64,000 nucleotides of DNA from Acidobacteriota bacterium (lineage in GTDB: Bacteria > Acidobacteriota > Terriglobia > Terriglobales > Acidobacteriaceae). Positions 19,292 to 29,041 of the stretch are shown in pieces (the stretch's first letter is position 1; each line of letters starts with the position of its first letter). The stretch is from positions 1 to 64,000 of the forward strand of contig JAJZGF010000003.1 in assembly GCA_021805025.1 (NCBI GenBank), written 5' to 3'. The notes below the pieces were generated by a model. The model ran no database searches. It was given only the letters and a program-made list of their open reading frames with translations, and was not told the DNA's origin. The translations under genes and the position numbers were made by a program.

Positions 19292-20074
19292 TCACAGTTT
19301 CTTAAATCGCGCTGCAACACTCTCCGCGCCGCGCGCAAGAATCGCTACATCGCTACCGGTGGCCGTAAAGTTAAAGCCGAGGCCGAAAAGAAATTCGACC
19401 TCGTCGACGCTGCCAGACAGCGTGCCTGCGGAAATACCCGTAGCGCGAATGCGTTCAGCGGCGTCCCTGATGGCTGCCTGGACATCTGGATGCTTTGGGT
19501 TGCCGAGATGTCCAAAGTCCGCGGCCAGGTCGCTTGGTCCGATGAAGATGCCGTCAATGCCGTCCACCGCTGCGATGGCTTCAATCTGCTTGAGCGCGGC
19601 GCGCGTTTCGATCTGCACCAGAACACAGATATCCAGGTGCGCATTGCGATGATAGTTCTGGATTCGGCCGAAGTCGTTAGCGCGCGGCCCAACGGAAACC
19701 CCGCGGATGCCGAGCGGCGGATAGCGCGTTGCGGCGACGGCATGTTCGGCCTCTTCCAAGCATTGCACGAAGGGAATCAGGAGCGAGCGGGCGCCCACAT
19801 CCAGTGCACGCTTGATGATGACAGGCTCGTTCCACGGCACTCGGAAGACAGGCTCTGCTGTACCCGCACGCATCGCCTGTAGTTGAGGAAGCAGCGAAGA
19901 GATGTCATTAGGCGCGTGTTCGCCGTCGATCACAATCCAGTCGAACCCCGCCCCGGCGATGATCTCCGCCGCGATGGGACTTGCCAGGCCACTCCACAGG
20001 CCCACTTGCCGCTCGCACTTCGCGAGTGCTTGCTTGAATGTGTTGCGGGGTAGATTTCCTGGCCACTCGGGCAT
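19292..20074 (-). CDS. garL: 2-dehydro-3-deoxyglucarate aldolase (HpcH/HpaI family)
   Basis: The 260-residue class II aldolase splits 5-keto-4-deoxy- or 2-keto-3-deoxy-glucarate into pyruvate and tartronate semialdehyde. The catalytic His53 lies in VIDGEHAPND, Arg78 in VFRVPW, and the metal ligands are Glu156 (QIET) and Asp182 (GPSDL). Each sits three residues beyond the E. coli GarL numbering as known to me (His50, Arg75, Glu153, Asp179). FIGPSDLAADFGHLGNPKHPDV is a strong family signature. garR follows by 22 bases and a hexarate-type transporter precedes, which supports the hexarate role over the aromatic HpaI role. Confidence 0.9.
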   Translation of the reverse strand: MPEWPGNLPRNTFKQALAKCERQVGLWSGLASPIAAEIIAGAGFDWIVIDGEHAPNDISSLLPQLQAMRAGTAEPVFRVPWNEPVIIKRALDVGARSLLIPFVQCLEEAEHAVAATRYPPLGIRGVSVGPRANDFGRIQNYHRNAHLDICVLVQIETRAALKQIEAIAAVDGIDGIFIGPSDLAADFGHLGNPKHPDVQAAIRDAAERIRATGISAGTLSGSVDEVEFLFGLGFNFTATGSDVAILARGAESVAARFKKL

Positions 20075-20167
20075 AGCCTTATTCTCCTATGGCAGCGCGC
20101 GAACTTCGCTGCCAGCTTAAGCAATGACGCACCGCCGCGGGAAGGCTTCCCTTGCGAGAGCGCCGGC

Positions 20168-21508
20168 TCAACTTGCGCTCGCAACGGGATTGAGTTCGAT
20201 GCGCTTGATCTCGCCCACGATCGGGCCATAACTCACAATGGCACAGAAGGCAATCAGCGCGACAAAAATCAATGCGCCGTTGTACGAGTGTGTCTTCTCT
20301 ACGATGTAGCCGATGATGAGCGGCGTCGTGACCCCGGCCATATTGCCGCACAGATTAAACAAGGCGCCGTTCATGCCGACCATCCCTTGTGGCGAAGTGT
20401 CGGAAACGACAGTCCAACCCAGTGCGCCAATTCCCTTGCCGAAAAACGAAATGGACATGAACAGCAACATGATGCTTTGCGCGCTCGCGTAGTTGCAGGC
20501 AATGATGGTCATTGAAAGTGCCATTCCGACCATGATGGGCGCTTTGCGCGAGAGGCTGAGCGAAAAGCCGCTTTTGAGAAGCCGGTCAGAAATCACGCCG
20601 CCCAGAATTCCGCCGATTCCTCCGCAGAGCCCGGGCACAGCGGCCGCTAAACCGACCTTCAGAACTGACATGTGCCGTGCCTGCGCCAGGTAGAGGGGAA
20701 ACCAGGTAAGAAAGAACCAGGTAAGCGTAGTGATGCAATATTGGCCGATATAGACTCCCACTAACATGCGATAGCTTAACAGCACTTTTACCGTGGCCCA
20801 GGTGAGTGTGTTCTTCTTCGCGCCTGCCCGCGCGTCGGTATTTACCAGGCCTCCACCGCGCTCGATAAATTCAACCTCTGACTGAGAGATGCGCGGATGT
20901 TCCTTGACCCCGTAAATGCTTGTGAACCAGACAACCGTCAGCCCAGCCCCGAGGACGCCCAGAAACCAGAAACAGCTTTGCCAGCCGGCCGCGTGAATGA
21001 GCCATCCGAAGATAGGAGCAAAAATGGGCAACGCGAAATACTGCGACGAGTTGAAGATCGCGGATGCACGCCCGCGTTCGCTGGTTGGAAACCAGGCTGC
21101 GACAATACGGCCGTTCCCCGGAAAAACCGGCGATTGCGCCAGGCCCGAGAGCAGCCTGAGGAAAAAGATTACGGTGAAGACGGCGCCTGCTGTTCCATAG
21201 CCGGCGAGGCCGGTCAGAAAAGCGAAGATAGACCACAGCACAATGCTGATGCCGTAGACACGTTTGGAACCAAAACGGTCGAGCAGACCCCCGGAAGGTA
21301 GCTGCCCCAAAGCATAAGCCCAACCGAATCCAAAGAGCAGATAGCCCATCCTTTCCGGGCTGAGGTTCATCTCTTTCGGCATCGAAGCCGCTGCCTGGGA
21401 AATGGCAGAGCGGTCAGCAAAACTGAAGCAGCTCACCACAAAAAGAATGCTGATGATGAGATAGCGAATGCGAGTTTGCCGGGCTTCAGCCAAAGTAAGG
21501 TTTTCCAT
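20168..21508 (-). CDS. MFS transporter, anion:cation symporter family (hexarate/hexuronate uptake)
   Basis: The 446-residue protein has about 12 membrane segments. Family traits are the early FADRSAISQAAASMPKEMNLSPERMGYLLFGFGWAYALGQLPSGGLLDRFGSKRVYG block and FPGNGRIVAAWFPTSERGRASAIFNSSQY, characteristic of the ACS family that includes GudP, GarP and ExuT. It should import glucarate, galactarate or a related sugar acid with protons. It is second in the leftward operon, 66 bases after the UxuA-like gene and 93 bases before garL. The exact sugar acid cannot be fixed from sequence. Confidence 0.88.
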   Translation of the reverse strand: MENLTLAEARQTRIRYLIISILFVVSCFSFADRSAISQAAASMPKEMNLSPERMGYLLFGFGWAYALGQLPSGGLLDRFGSKRVYGISIVLWSIFAFLTGLAGYGTAGAVFTVIFFLRLLSGLAQSPVFPGNGRIVAAWFPTSERGRASAIFNSSQYFALPIFAPIFGWLIHAAGWQSCFWFLGVLGAGLTVVWFTSIYGVKEHPRISQSEVEFIERGGGLVNTDARAGAKKNTLTWATVKVLLSYRMLVGVYIGQYCITTLTWFFLTWFPLYLAQARHMSVLKVGLAAAVPGLCGGIGGILGGVISDRLLKSGFSLSLSRKAPIMVGMALSMTIIACNYASAQSIMLLFMSISFFGKGIGALGWTVVSDTSPQGMVGMNGALFNLCGNMAGVTTPLIIGYIVEKTHSYNGALIFVALIAFCAIVSYGPIVGEIKRIELNPVASAS

Positions 21509-21574
21509 TCCGATCAGGTGGCTCTGCGCTGGTTATGATTCGTTCTGACGGTATCATGCTGAAGGCTGCGGGCC

Positions 21575-22675
21575 TCAGGCGGTTTCTTTTAGCGACTGAA
21601 TCAGGCCGCGGATATAGCCGTAGCAGAATGCGAACGACTGTAACGAGCCTGGGTCGTTTGCGGCCAGTGGTACATGATCGGGCATCAGCATGTAGGGATA
21701 GCCAACCTCACGATAGACCTTGATCGCCTTCACGAAATCGATATCGCCCTCATCCGGGTAAACCTCAATAAAGTCGTTGCGATGGCCGCGAATATTCCGA
21801 AAATGCACGTTGAATATCTTCTTGCGCGTGCCGAAGTAGCGAATGACGTCAAAGATTTCAACCCCCGGATCCTCCAGATCCTCCGAGATGGTCCCCTGGC
21901 AAAAGTTCAGGCCGTGATAGGGGCTCTCCTGAATGGTGATGAATTTCTTCAGACCGTCAACCGTGCCGAGCACACGGTTTACGCCCTGGTAGCCTTCGGG
22001 CGGAACGCCTGGATCCTGCGGATGACACGCCATACGAATCTTGTATTCGTTGGCCACGGGAATCACGCGGTCGAGAAAGTAGGAGATTCGTTCCCAGAAG
22101 GCATCTGCGCTCACAACGCCGGCCCTGGTGAGCGGCGTCTTCGGGCGCGCCTCTGACAGTTTCCACTGGTGATACAGTGCATCGCCGCGCCCCTGCACGC
22201 GCCCGGTGCGGAGTACGCCAAGAATGCTCATGTTGTACTTGATCGATGGAATCCCCGCCAGGGAGCAATTGCGAATGAAGACCTGCAACTGCTCGATGTC
22301 GCGGTCGCGCTCGGGACTCTCGGCCAGCATGATCGCCGGATGCTTTTCGGTATCGATATAGCTGGACTCGAGGAACGGCGGCGCCGTGCAATCAACGCTG
22401 ATGCCGAACTTGCCGGCCATATCGATCATGCGTTGCAACTCGTCCACGGTTGCGTAGAGACGGTCGCCCTCAATCTGGGGATAACCGCAGATGTGGCGTA
22501 CGCCATAGCGAGCGAGATAGGCAAGGTGTGCATCGTTGGTGGGTGCGGTCTGGTCTCCCAGCTTCATAAGCACAGGATGGGATGCGGTCTCCGCGCTGCG
22601 GGAAGTGCCTGGAGCTGGGCTTGCCACTGCCAGTCCGGCACTTCCGCTCGAAACGATGAACTCCCTCCGATTCAT
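21575..22675 (-). CDS. Tat-exported mannonate-dehydratase-like (UxuA) TIM-barrel protein
   Basis: The 366-residue protein resembles D-mannonate dehydratase. The metal-site residues of that family are visible at His218 (MACHPQDPG), Cys259 (NFCQGTISE), His291 (VHFRNIRG) and Asp333 (MPDHVP), with catalytic-type His334 adjacent. Unusually, it begins with a twin-arginine-like signal (MNRREFIVSSGSAGLAVASPAPGTSRS), so it may act in the periplasm, whereas UxuA is cytoplasmic. GGAGG precedes the ATG. It is first in the leftward operon with the transporter, garL and garR. It could dehydrate an aldonic or uronic acid outside the membrane; true mannonate activity is unproven. Confidence 0.8.
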   Translation of the reverse strand: MNRREFIVSSGSAGLAVASPAPGTSRSAETASHPVLMKLGDQTAPTNDAHLAYLARYGVRHICGYPQIEGDRLYATVDELQRMIDMAGKFGISVDCTAPPFLESSYIDTEKHPAIMLAESPERDRDIEQLQVFIRNCSLAGIPSIKYNMSILGVLRTGRVQGRGDALYHQWKLSEARPKTPLTRAGVVSADAFWERISYFLDRVIPVANEYKIRMACHPQDPGVPPEGYQGVNRVLGTVDGLKKFITIQESPYHGLNFCQGTISEDLEDPGVEIFDVIRYFGTRKKIFNVHFRNIRGHRNDFIEVYPDEGDIDFVKAIKVYREVGYPYMLMPDHVPLAANDPGSLQSFAFCYGYIRGLIQSLKETA

Positions 22676-22958
22676 GTGTTCCTTTCCTCCAAAGCATCAC
22701 TATTCGGATTCCGCCGAGCCGGCGTCTATGGTCCCCATATGTATGCCATTCATCGCTCCATCGTTAAGCCGCTTGATTGGCTGCGGGGGAAGTGTTCGCT
22801 GGGACCAAATGGCCTCTATCTGCTTCAGCCAAGCTCATGCAGGGACATAGACCTTGTATGCGCGTGAGCACACGCTTGTAAAGTTGCGTCCGAAAGGTCA
22901 ATCGCCGGCGTTATGATTTGTTGCAGTGGTCGCGAATGAGACCACTCCCAAGGATCAG
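22676..22958. promoter_or_regulatory. Divergent control region of the aldarate operons
   Basis: This 283-base region separates the leftward uxuA-like operon from rightward gudD-garD. It holds a 5-4-5 inverted repeat GCGTG-agca-CACGC (22862-22875), a possible operator, and a TATGAT -10-like box at 22912-22917 without a good -35. No regulator gene is adjacent. Confidence 0.4.
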
Positions 22959-24311
22959 ATGAGCGGAGATCGATCGAGCACCGCGGGGAAATCGCCGCGC
23001 GTTACTGCCATGCGAATTGTGCCTGTAGCGGGCCAGGACAGCATGCTGCTTAACTTGAGCGGAGCGCATGGGCCCTATTTCACGCGCAATCTCGCCATCC
23101 TGACAGACGAAGCAGGAAACTCCGGCGTGGGCGAGGTGCCGGGGGGCGAAACGATCCGCCAGGTGCTCGAGGATGCCCGGACGCTGGTCATCGGGCGCGA
23201 CATCGCCTCTCACCATGCAATCTTGAACGAAGTTCAGAATCGTTTTGCGGACCAGGATTCGGGCGGACGAGGTCATCAGACTTTTGATCAGCGCGTAGCG
23301 ATTCATGCAATGACGGCCATTGAATCGGCGCTGCTTGACCTTCTGGGTCAGTTCCTCGGTCTGCCCGTTGCGGCCTTGCTCGGGGAGGGCCAGCAGCGAA
23401 ACAGCGTGCCGATGCTCGGCTATCTATTCTTCGTTGGCGACAGCAAAAAGACTGGCCTCGGCTACCGACGCGCAGGCGATGCCGCAAGCGGCTGGTTTCG
23501 CCTTCGCGATGAGGAGGCCCTGACGCCGGAGGCCATTGTGCGACTCGCCGAAGCGGCCTGCGAGAAGTATGGCTTCAAGGACTTCAAACTGAAAGGCGGC
23601 GTGTTGCCCGGCGCCGAAGAGATGCAGACCGTGGAGGCGCTGGCTCATCGCTTTCCGCAGGCTCGAATTACGATCGACCCCAACGGTGCATGGAAATTAA
23701 ACGAAGCTATCGAATTGTGCAGGGGAAAACAACAAGTGCTGGCCTACGCGGAGGATCCGTGCGGAGCGGAGCAGGGATTCTCAGGTCGGGAGATCATGGC
23801 CGAATTTCGCCAGGCCGCGAGCCTGCCCACTGCGACAAATATGATAGCCACGGATTGGCGGCAGCTCAGGCACGCGATCCAATTGCGCGCGGTCGATATT
23901 CCGTTGGCCGATCCTCATTTCTGGACAATGCAAGGCTCCGTGCGTGTAGCACAAACCTGCCGCGATAATGGACTCACCTGGGGATCGCACTCGAACAACC
24001 ATTTTGACATTTCCTTGGCCATGATGACCCATGTGGCCGCTGCAGCGCCGGGCGAGATCACGGCCATTGATACCCACTGGATATGGCAGGATGGGCAGTA
24101 TCTCACGCGAAATCCGTTTGAGATCAAAGAGGGTGCGATTGCCGTGCCGGACCGCGTCGGACTCGGCGTCGATCTTGATCTTGACGCAATCGAGCGCGCA
24201 CATGAGCTTTACAAAATGAGAAGCCTGGGCGCGCGCGACGATGCCGTCGCAATGCAGTTTCTGATTCCGGACTGGAAGTTCGATTCCAAACGTCCGTGCC
24301 TTGTGCGATAA
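22959..24311 (+). CDS. gudD: Glucarate dehydratase (enolase superfamily)
   Basis: The 450-residue enzyme converts D-glucarate (or L-idarate) to 5-keto-4-deoxyglucarate. The ATG behind AAGGA is preferred over the track GTG at 22926, which has no ribosome site. With that start, catalytic positions known in E. coli GlucD recur with a constant +5 offset: Lys210 and Lys212 (KLK), Asp240 (TIDPNGAW), Glu271, Asn294 (TNMIATDW), Asp318 and His344 (SHSNNHFD). Length is close to the E. coli 446. garD follows two bases later, so the pair handles both hexarate epimers. It is divergent from the transporter-aldolase-reductase operon that uses its product. Confidence 0.95.
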   Translation: MSGDRSSTAGKSPRVTAMRIVPVAGQDSMLLNLSGAHGPYFTRNLAILTDEAGNSGVGEVPGGETIRQVLEDARTLVIGRDIASHHAILNEVQNRFADQDSGGRGHQTFDQRVAIHAMTAIESALLDLLGQFLGLPVAALLGEGQQRNSVPMLGYLFFVGDSKKTGLGYRRAGDAASGWFRLRDEEALTPEAIVRLAEAACEKYGFKDFKLKGGVLPGAEEMQTVEALAHRFPQARITIDPNGAWKLNEAIELCRGKQQVLAYAEDPCGAEQGFSGREIMAEFRQAASLPTATNMIATDWRQLRHAIQLRAVDIPLADPHFWTMQGSVRVAQTCRDNGLTWGSHSNNHFDISLAMMTHVAAAAPGEITAIDTHWIWQDGQYLTRNPFEIKEGAIAVPDRVGLGVDLDLDAIERAHELYKMRSLGARDDAVAMQFLIPDWKFDSKRPCLVR

Positions 24312-24313
24312 CA

Positions 24314-25882
24314 ATGAGCGATGGCCGGAAAGCAGCGATGAATCCTTTTCTTCAGCCCCGATACATTCGCGTTCACGAGAACGACAACGTCGCTGTTGTG
24401 GTGAACCAGGGCGGCCTGCCCGCTGGCAGCAGATTCGCCTGCGGCTTAGTGCTCACAGAGATGATCCCGGAGACGCACAAAGTCGCGCTCGCCGATCTGG
24501 TGGAGGGCGATGCCATTGTGCGCTACGGTGTCGTCATCGGCCATGCAAAGCGCGCCATTCAACGTGGAAATTGGGTGCACGAGGGGCTGGTGATTCTGCC
24601 CGATGCGCCGCTGCTCGCGGACTGCCCGCTTGCAACTGCGGTGCCCAAAACTCTTCCGAAGCTGGATGGATTCACTTTCGAGGGCTTCCGCAATATCGAC
24701 GGATCCGTGGGAACCAGAAATATCCTCGGCATCAGCACCACCGTCCAGTGCGTAGCCGCCACCGTTGCATACGCGGTCAGGCGCATCAAGGCCGAGATGC
24801 TGCCGCACTATCCCAACGTAGACGATGTCATTGCGATTACCCACCCATACGGTTGCGGCGTAGCCATCGATGCTCCAGGCGCCGCGGTGCCCATTCGCAC
24901 ACTCCGCAACCTGAGTCTGCATCCCAATCTCGGCGGGGAGCTCTTGCTGGTGAGCCTCGGATGCGAAAAGCTGCAACCGGAGCGGTTGATGCCCTCCGGC
25001 ACGCTTCCGGTGCTCAATGAGGAATCCTCGCTCACCGTAATGCAGGACGCGCAGCAGGGGTTTGGCGAGATTGTCGACGCCATCATGACACTGGCCGAGA
25101 GAAAGCTGAAGAAACTGAATGAGCGGCGGCGCATTTCATGTCCTGCATCCGATCTGGTTGTAGGTTTGCAGTGCGGCGGCTCTGACGCACTCTCCGGCGT
25201 GACCGCGAATCCTGCGGTTGGGTTCACCGCCGATCTGCTGGTAAGGGCCGGCGCGACGGTGATGTTTTCTGAGGTCACCGAGGTGCGCGATGCCGCTCAT
25301 CTTCTCACCGCACGTGCGGCGACGCCGGAGATCGCGCAGGACCTTGTGCGAGAGATGGCGTGGTTTGACGAGTACCTGCACGCGGGCGGGGCTGATCGCG
25401 CTGCGAACCCCACGCCCGGCAACAAAAAGGGCGGGCTGGCCAACGTGGTGGAGAAGGCGATGGGCTCAATCGCAAAAGCAGGCAGCACCGCATTGATGGG
25501 GGTGACGGGTCCGGGCCAGCGCGTCACGCAGAAGGGGCTCGTCTTCGCAGCCACGCCGGCAAGCGATTTCATCTGCGGCACGCTGCAGTTGGCCGCCTCG
25601 ATGAATATGCACATCTTCACCACCGGTCGCGGCACGCCATACGGCTTGGCCATGACGCCGGTTATCAAGGTATCCACCAACAGCGGGCTCGCGACTCGCT
25701 GGAGCGATCTGATCGACGTGGATGCGGGAAAGATTGCCACGGCAGAGGCAACAATCGAAGAGGTCGGTTGGGAAATCTTCCGGCTGATCCTTGAAGTCGC
25801 CAGCGGACGCAAAGAAACCTGGGCGGATCACTGGGGCCTGCACAACGATCTCGTGCTCTTCAATCCAGGCCCTGTGACGTAG
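24314..25882 (+). CDS. garD: Galactarate dehydratase (UxaA/GarD family)
   Basis: The 522-residue protein matches the GarD length (about 523). The N-terminal SAF-like domain ([19 protein letters not shown]) is followed by the long catalytic region starting at [25 protein letters not shown]. Cys/His-bearing segments [22 protein letters not shown] and [20 protein letters not shown] are family signatures and probable metal ligands. The C-terminus has [24 protein letters not shown]-type sequence. The start at 24314 is two bases after gudD; the downstream ATG at 24338, behind GGAAAG, is an alternative. Altronate dehydratase is the closest relative; gudD context favours galactarate. Confidence 0.92.
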   Translation: MSDGRKAAMNPFLQPRYIRVHENDNVAVVVNQGGLPAGSRFACGLVLTEMIPETHKVALADLVEGDAIVRYGVVIGHAKRAIQRGNWVHEGLVILPDAPLLADCPLATAVPKTLPKLDGFTFEGFRNIDGSVGTRNILGISTTVQCVAATVAYAVRRIKAEMLPHYPNVDDVIAITHPYGCGVAIDAPGAAVPIRTLRNLSLHPNLGGELLLVSLGCEKLQPERLMPSGTLPVLNEESSLTVMQDAQQGFGEIVDAIMTLAERKLKKLNERRRISCPASDLVVGLQCGGSDALSGVTANPAVGFTADLLVRAGATVMFSEVTEVRDAAHLLTARAATPEIAQDLVREMAWFDEYLHAGGADRAANPTPGNKKGGLANVVEKAMGSIAKAGSTALMGVTGPGQRVTQKGLVFAATPASDFICGTLQLAASMNMHIFTTGRGTPYGLAMTPVIKVSTNSGLATRWSDLIDVDAGKIATAEATIEEVGWEIFRLILEVASGRKETWADHWGLHNDLVLFNPGPVT

Positions 25883-26007
25883 CACCCGCGCGGAACCTCT
25901 CCATTCAAATTCAGCCCAAAAGGGCAGAGCCTCGTCGTGCAATGAAACGTCTCGCAGCGGTTTCGCGGCGCACGCGCGCCGGACAACCGCTACTTGCGAC
26001 GCTCCCG

Positions 26008-27321
26008 TTATCTCCGGATTGCACCAGCCGGCATCTCGGCGGTGTTAGTCGTCTCCAGCCGTGAGCGATGCGCCCAAAGGCCCAGCCCCGGATTCGCAAT
26101 GAAAAAGATCTCTTCGCCGTCCACCGTATTCCATCCGTGGCTGAGTTTCGCGGGGTCATAGCGTTTCATCATCTCGCCAAGATCACCATACGCAAACCCT
26201 ACGCCTTCGACCTCGGCTTTGCTCAGATGACCGGGGCACCAGGTGATTTTGAAGCGACCTTCGGAGGAGCCATGAATCAGATGCGCGGCCGCACTCAGTT
26301 CATTGGCCAGATCTGCATTGCCCTCCACCGCTGCCAGCGTTGCAGGCGTACCGTGATATCCATACTTGCGAATCAACCCATCGATTGTCTTGTCTTCCCC
26401 AAACTCCCGCACCGCGGGTGCCAGTACGATCAGTTCGCCTCCATCGGCCAACGCCATCCGCGTGCGATACACCGCCTTGTTGCCAAGCCACGTCGAGTGA
26501 AACTCATGCGGATCGAGGTAGACTACGGCTTTTCGGATGGGTTGTTCCACCAACTCGAAATTCACCTTCAGGCTCAGCTCCGCCGCGCGGTGGAAGCACT
26601 CCACATCATCCCCGATGAAGAGCCCGCGCACTGCCAGTTCTCCATCAGCTCGCCTGCCAACAACGGTCAGCACATATACAATCGGCAGGTGCCGAAGAAA
26701 ATGGTCCGATGCATAGTTCAGCACAGCCCGCACGGGGTTTTCCGCGCGGCCCATGATGCGCTCCATGCCATACACTGCGCCGAGGTAGTGGCTGCGATTG
26801 ATCCCCTCGCGTCCGCCCGTGCCCACCAGAATGTTCTTGTTGTAATTCGCCATGCCGATCACTTCATGGGGCACCACTTGACCGACGGAGAGAATCAGGT
26901 CGAACCCACCTTGCGCGATCAGCCGATTTACTTGTGCAGGCCACGCAAAGTTCAGTTTGCCCTCTGATTGCTCGCGAATAAACTCTGCAGGCACTTCGCC
27001 GACTGTTTCAATATCCGTGCGCCAGTTATGCACGCGGAACAGCGCCTGCGGCACATCGCCGAACATGCCTCTAAGTTGTGCAGGCTGCATGGCCGTGTGC
27101 GTGCCCAACGCGGGAAGCACCGCCTGCAAGTTCTCGCCATAGTGCTTCCAGGCTGCGTGGGTAAGTGCGCCCGCTTGCGAGTGCGCCCGCGTCTGGTCCG
27201 GCGGGACCGCAAGCACGCGCCGGCGCGGACCCAGCTTTGCAAGGCTCTCCGCCAGCAGATCATTCAGTTGACCCAAAGAAAAATCGGATTGGACGCTACC
27301 GACTGCGCAGTACAGACTCAT
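26008..27321 (-). CDS. LarA-family (nickel-pincer racemase/epimerase type) protein
   Basis: The 437-residue protein has the LarA layout. Visible elements are PDQTR (41-45; Asp and Arg of the substrate site), GTHTAM (His75) and PHEVIGMANYNKNILVGTGG. His152, Lys162 and His178 keep exactly the +10 and +16 spacing of His174, Lys184 and His200 in L. plantarum LarA, the residues for catalysis, cofactor tethering and nickel binding. Length is close to the 424 of LarA. No larB, larC or larE cofactor genes are in the window. It is convergent with garD, at the edge of the hexarate island, so an epimerase of sugar acids is a reasonable guess. The start codon lacks a clear ribosome site. Confidence 0.8.
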   Translation of the reverse strand: MSLYCAVGSVQSDFSLGQLNDLLAESLAKLGPRRRVLAVPPDQTRAHSQAGALTHAAWKHYGENLQAVLPALGTHTAMQPAQLRGMFGDVPQALFRVHNWRTDIETVGEVPAEFIREQSEGKLNFAWPAQVNRLIAQGGFDLILSVGQVVPHEVIGMANYNKNILVGTGGREGINRSHYLGAVYGMERIMGRAENPVRAVLNYASDHFLRHLPIVYVLTVVGRRADGELAVRGLFIGDDVECFHRAAELSLKVNFELVEQPIRKAVVYLDPHEFHSTWLGNKAVYRTRMALADGGELIVLAPAVREFGEDKTIDGLIRKYGYHGTPATLAAVEGNADLANELSAAAHLIHGSSEGRFKITWCPGHLSKAEVEGVGFAYGDLGEMMKRYDPAKLSHGWNTVDGEEIFFIANPGLGLWAHRSRLETTNTAEMPAGAIRR

Positions 27322-27537
27322 GCCATAAGATTACTCCCACAGACGCATGAGCGCCGACGAATGGAAAGGACCCGCGATGGGCAAGCGCCGCACCAGCCCA
27401 GGCACCCGACGCCATGCGCTACTGAACCACGCGCCACATGCTAGACTTCCCCTGCATTGTGCAACGTTGCTGCTTGAGGCTTGAACCACATGCCCACCCG
27501 CAGTCAATGCAACTTCCCGTAGACCCAGGAGGCCGCT

Positions 27538-28965
27538 ATGCTTCGTGCTCCATTCGATTTCAGAAGCCCCATGAATATCAGCCGCCGCCAGTTTTTCCAG
27601 TCCGCAGCTGCCACCGCGGCCATTATCGCCAGTCCCCTTGCCCGCGCCAGCCGCATGCCTGCCTCGAACCGCATCACCATCGGCGTCATCGGCTGGGGCA
27701 TGATGGGGCCGGCAAACACCAAATCCTTCCTCTCCTTTGACGATTGCCAGGTCGTCGCTGCCTGCGACATCCACACCGGACACCTGCAGGCAGCGGTCGA
27801 CACCGTCAACAGCCATTACGGCAATAAGGACTGCCGCGCCTATCACGACTATCGCGAGCTGATTGCGCGCGACGACATTGACGCCCTCATGATCGCCATT
27901 CCCGATCACTGGCACGCAATTGTCGCCACAGAGGCCGCCGCCCGCAAAAAGGACATCTACGGCGAAAAGCCGCTCGCCCGCACCATCGCCGAGCAGCAGG
28001 CTATCGTCCGCGCTGTCCAGCAGAACAACATCATCTGGCAAACCGGCTCCTGGCAGCGTTCCCTGCCCCAGTTCCATAAGGCGGCGGAGATCGTACGCAA
28101 CGGCCTGATCGGCAACGTCAGCCATGTTGAGGTTGGCCTCCCCGGCGGCCATCACGACTTTCCCGGCACAGTTCCCTCGCTGCTCAAGCGCCTCGCGGCT
28201 CTTCCCGACAAGATCACCAGCCCTGCCCAGATCGTCCCCGGCACCCCCGCGTGGAACCTCGCAGTCACCGAGCCGCCACCCGAGCTCGACTACAACACCT
28301 GGATCGGCCCCTCCAAAATGGAGCCTTACATTGAGCAGCGCGTCTACCAGAACTGGCGCTGGAACTACAACACCGGCGGCGGCCAGCTCCTGGACTGGAT
28401 CGGCCACCACGGCGACATCGCACATTGGGGCCTTGGCTTTGACTCGACCGGACCGTCTGAGGTCGAGGGCTTCGGCGAGTTCCCGCCCGCCCACGCCGTC
28501 TGGAACACCGCAACGAAGTACACCGTCGAGTGCCTCTATCGCAAAGAGGTGACAGGATATGCCAACGATGTCCACATCACCATCGCCGGAGGCTCGCCCG
28601 CCATTGCGATGGGAACCAAATGGATTGGCCCCGACGGGTGGGTCTGGGTGGACCGCAGCGGCTTTGACGCCTCAAATCCCGACTGGGTCAACGAGGAATC
28701 TCTTCCCGAAAGCCAACGCAAGGTCAAACTCTACGAGTCCTCCGAGCATCGTCGCAACTTTCTCGACTGCGTCAAATCCCGCAAGCCCACCATCGCTCCC
28801 GTCGAGACGGCGCACCACTCGATCATCCCCGGCCATCTCGGCCTCATCTCCATGCTCACCGGCCGCAAGCTCCAGTGGGACGTCGCCAACGAAACCATTC
28901 TCAACGACCCCGTGGCCAGCGCGCTGCTGACGCGCCCCTACCGGACGCCTTACAAGCTCGCGTGA
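27538..28965 (+). CDS. Tat-exported Gfo/Idh/MocA-family oxidoreductase
   Basis: The 475-residue protein starts at an ATG five bases after a perfect AGGAGG. A twin-arginine signal SRRQFFQSAAATAAIIASPLARA lies at 15-37. The NAD(P)-binding GVIGWGMMG (49-57) and the catalytic EKP (143-145) of the family follow; the C-terminal half is the alpha/beta substrate domain with a GGGQLLDWIGHHGDIAHW segment (His-rich, as in family members acting on sugars). Exported members carry their cofactor through the Tat system and can act on glycosides or sugar alcohols in the periplasm. The substrate is unknown. The gene is divergent from the LarA-like gene and may extend the sugar-acid island. Confidence 0.85.
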   Translation: MLRAPFDFRSPMNISRRQFFQSAAATAAIIASPLARASRMPASNRITIGVIGWGMMGPANTKSFLSFDDCQVVAACDIHTGHLQAAVDTVNSHYGNKDCRAYHDYRELIARDDIDALMIAIPDHWHAIVATEAAARKKDIYGEKPLARTIAEQQAIVRAVQQNNIIWQTGSWQRSLPQFHKAAEIVRNGLIGNVSHVEVGLPGGHHDFPGTVPSLLKRLAALPDKITSPAQIVPGTPAWNLAVTEPPPELDYNTWIGPSKMEPYIEQRVYQNWRWNYNTGGGQLLDWIGHHGDIAHWGLGFDSTGPSEVEGFGEFPPAHAVWNTATKYTVECLYRKEVTGYANDVHITIAGGSPAIAMGTKWIGPDGWVWVDRSGFDASNPDWVNEESLPESQRKVKLYESSEHRRNFLDCVKSRKPTIAPVETAHHSIIPGHLGLISMLTGRKLQWDVANETILNDPVASALLTRPYRTPYKLA

Positions 28966-29041
28966 GTGCAAATCATTGCTGCTTTTTGCGGTAGACGGGG
29001 CGCCACGCAAGATGCCTGGCGCGCAGATCTCGCCGTCCGGT

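Noticed and set aside
27331-28575. 414-residue minus-strand ORF opposite the Gfo/Idh/MocA gene
   Set aside because: It is a shadow of the strongly motif-bearing plus-strand gene; its translation is low-complexity and matches nothing recognisable.
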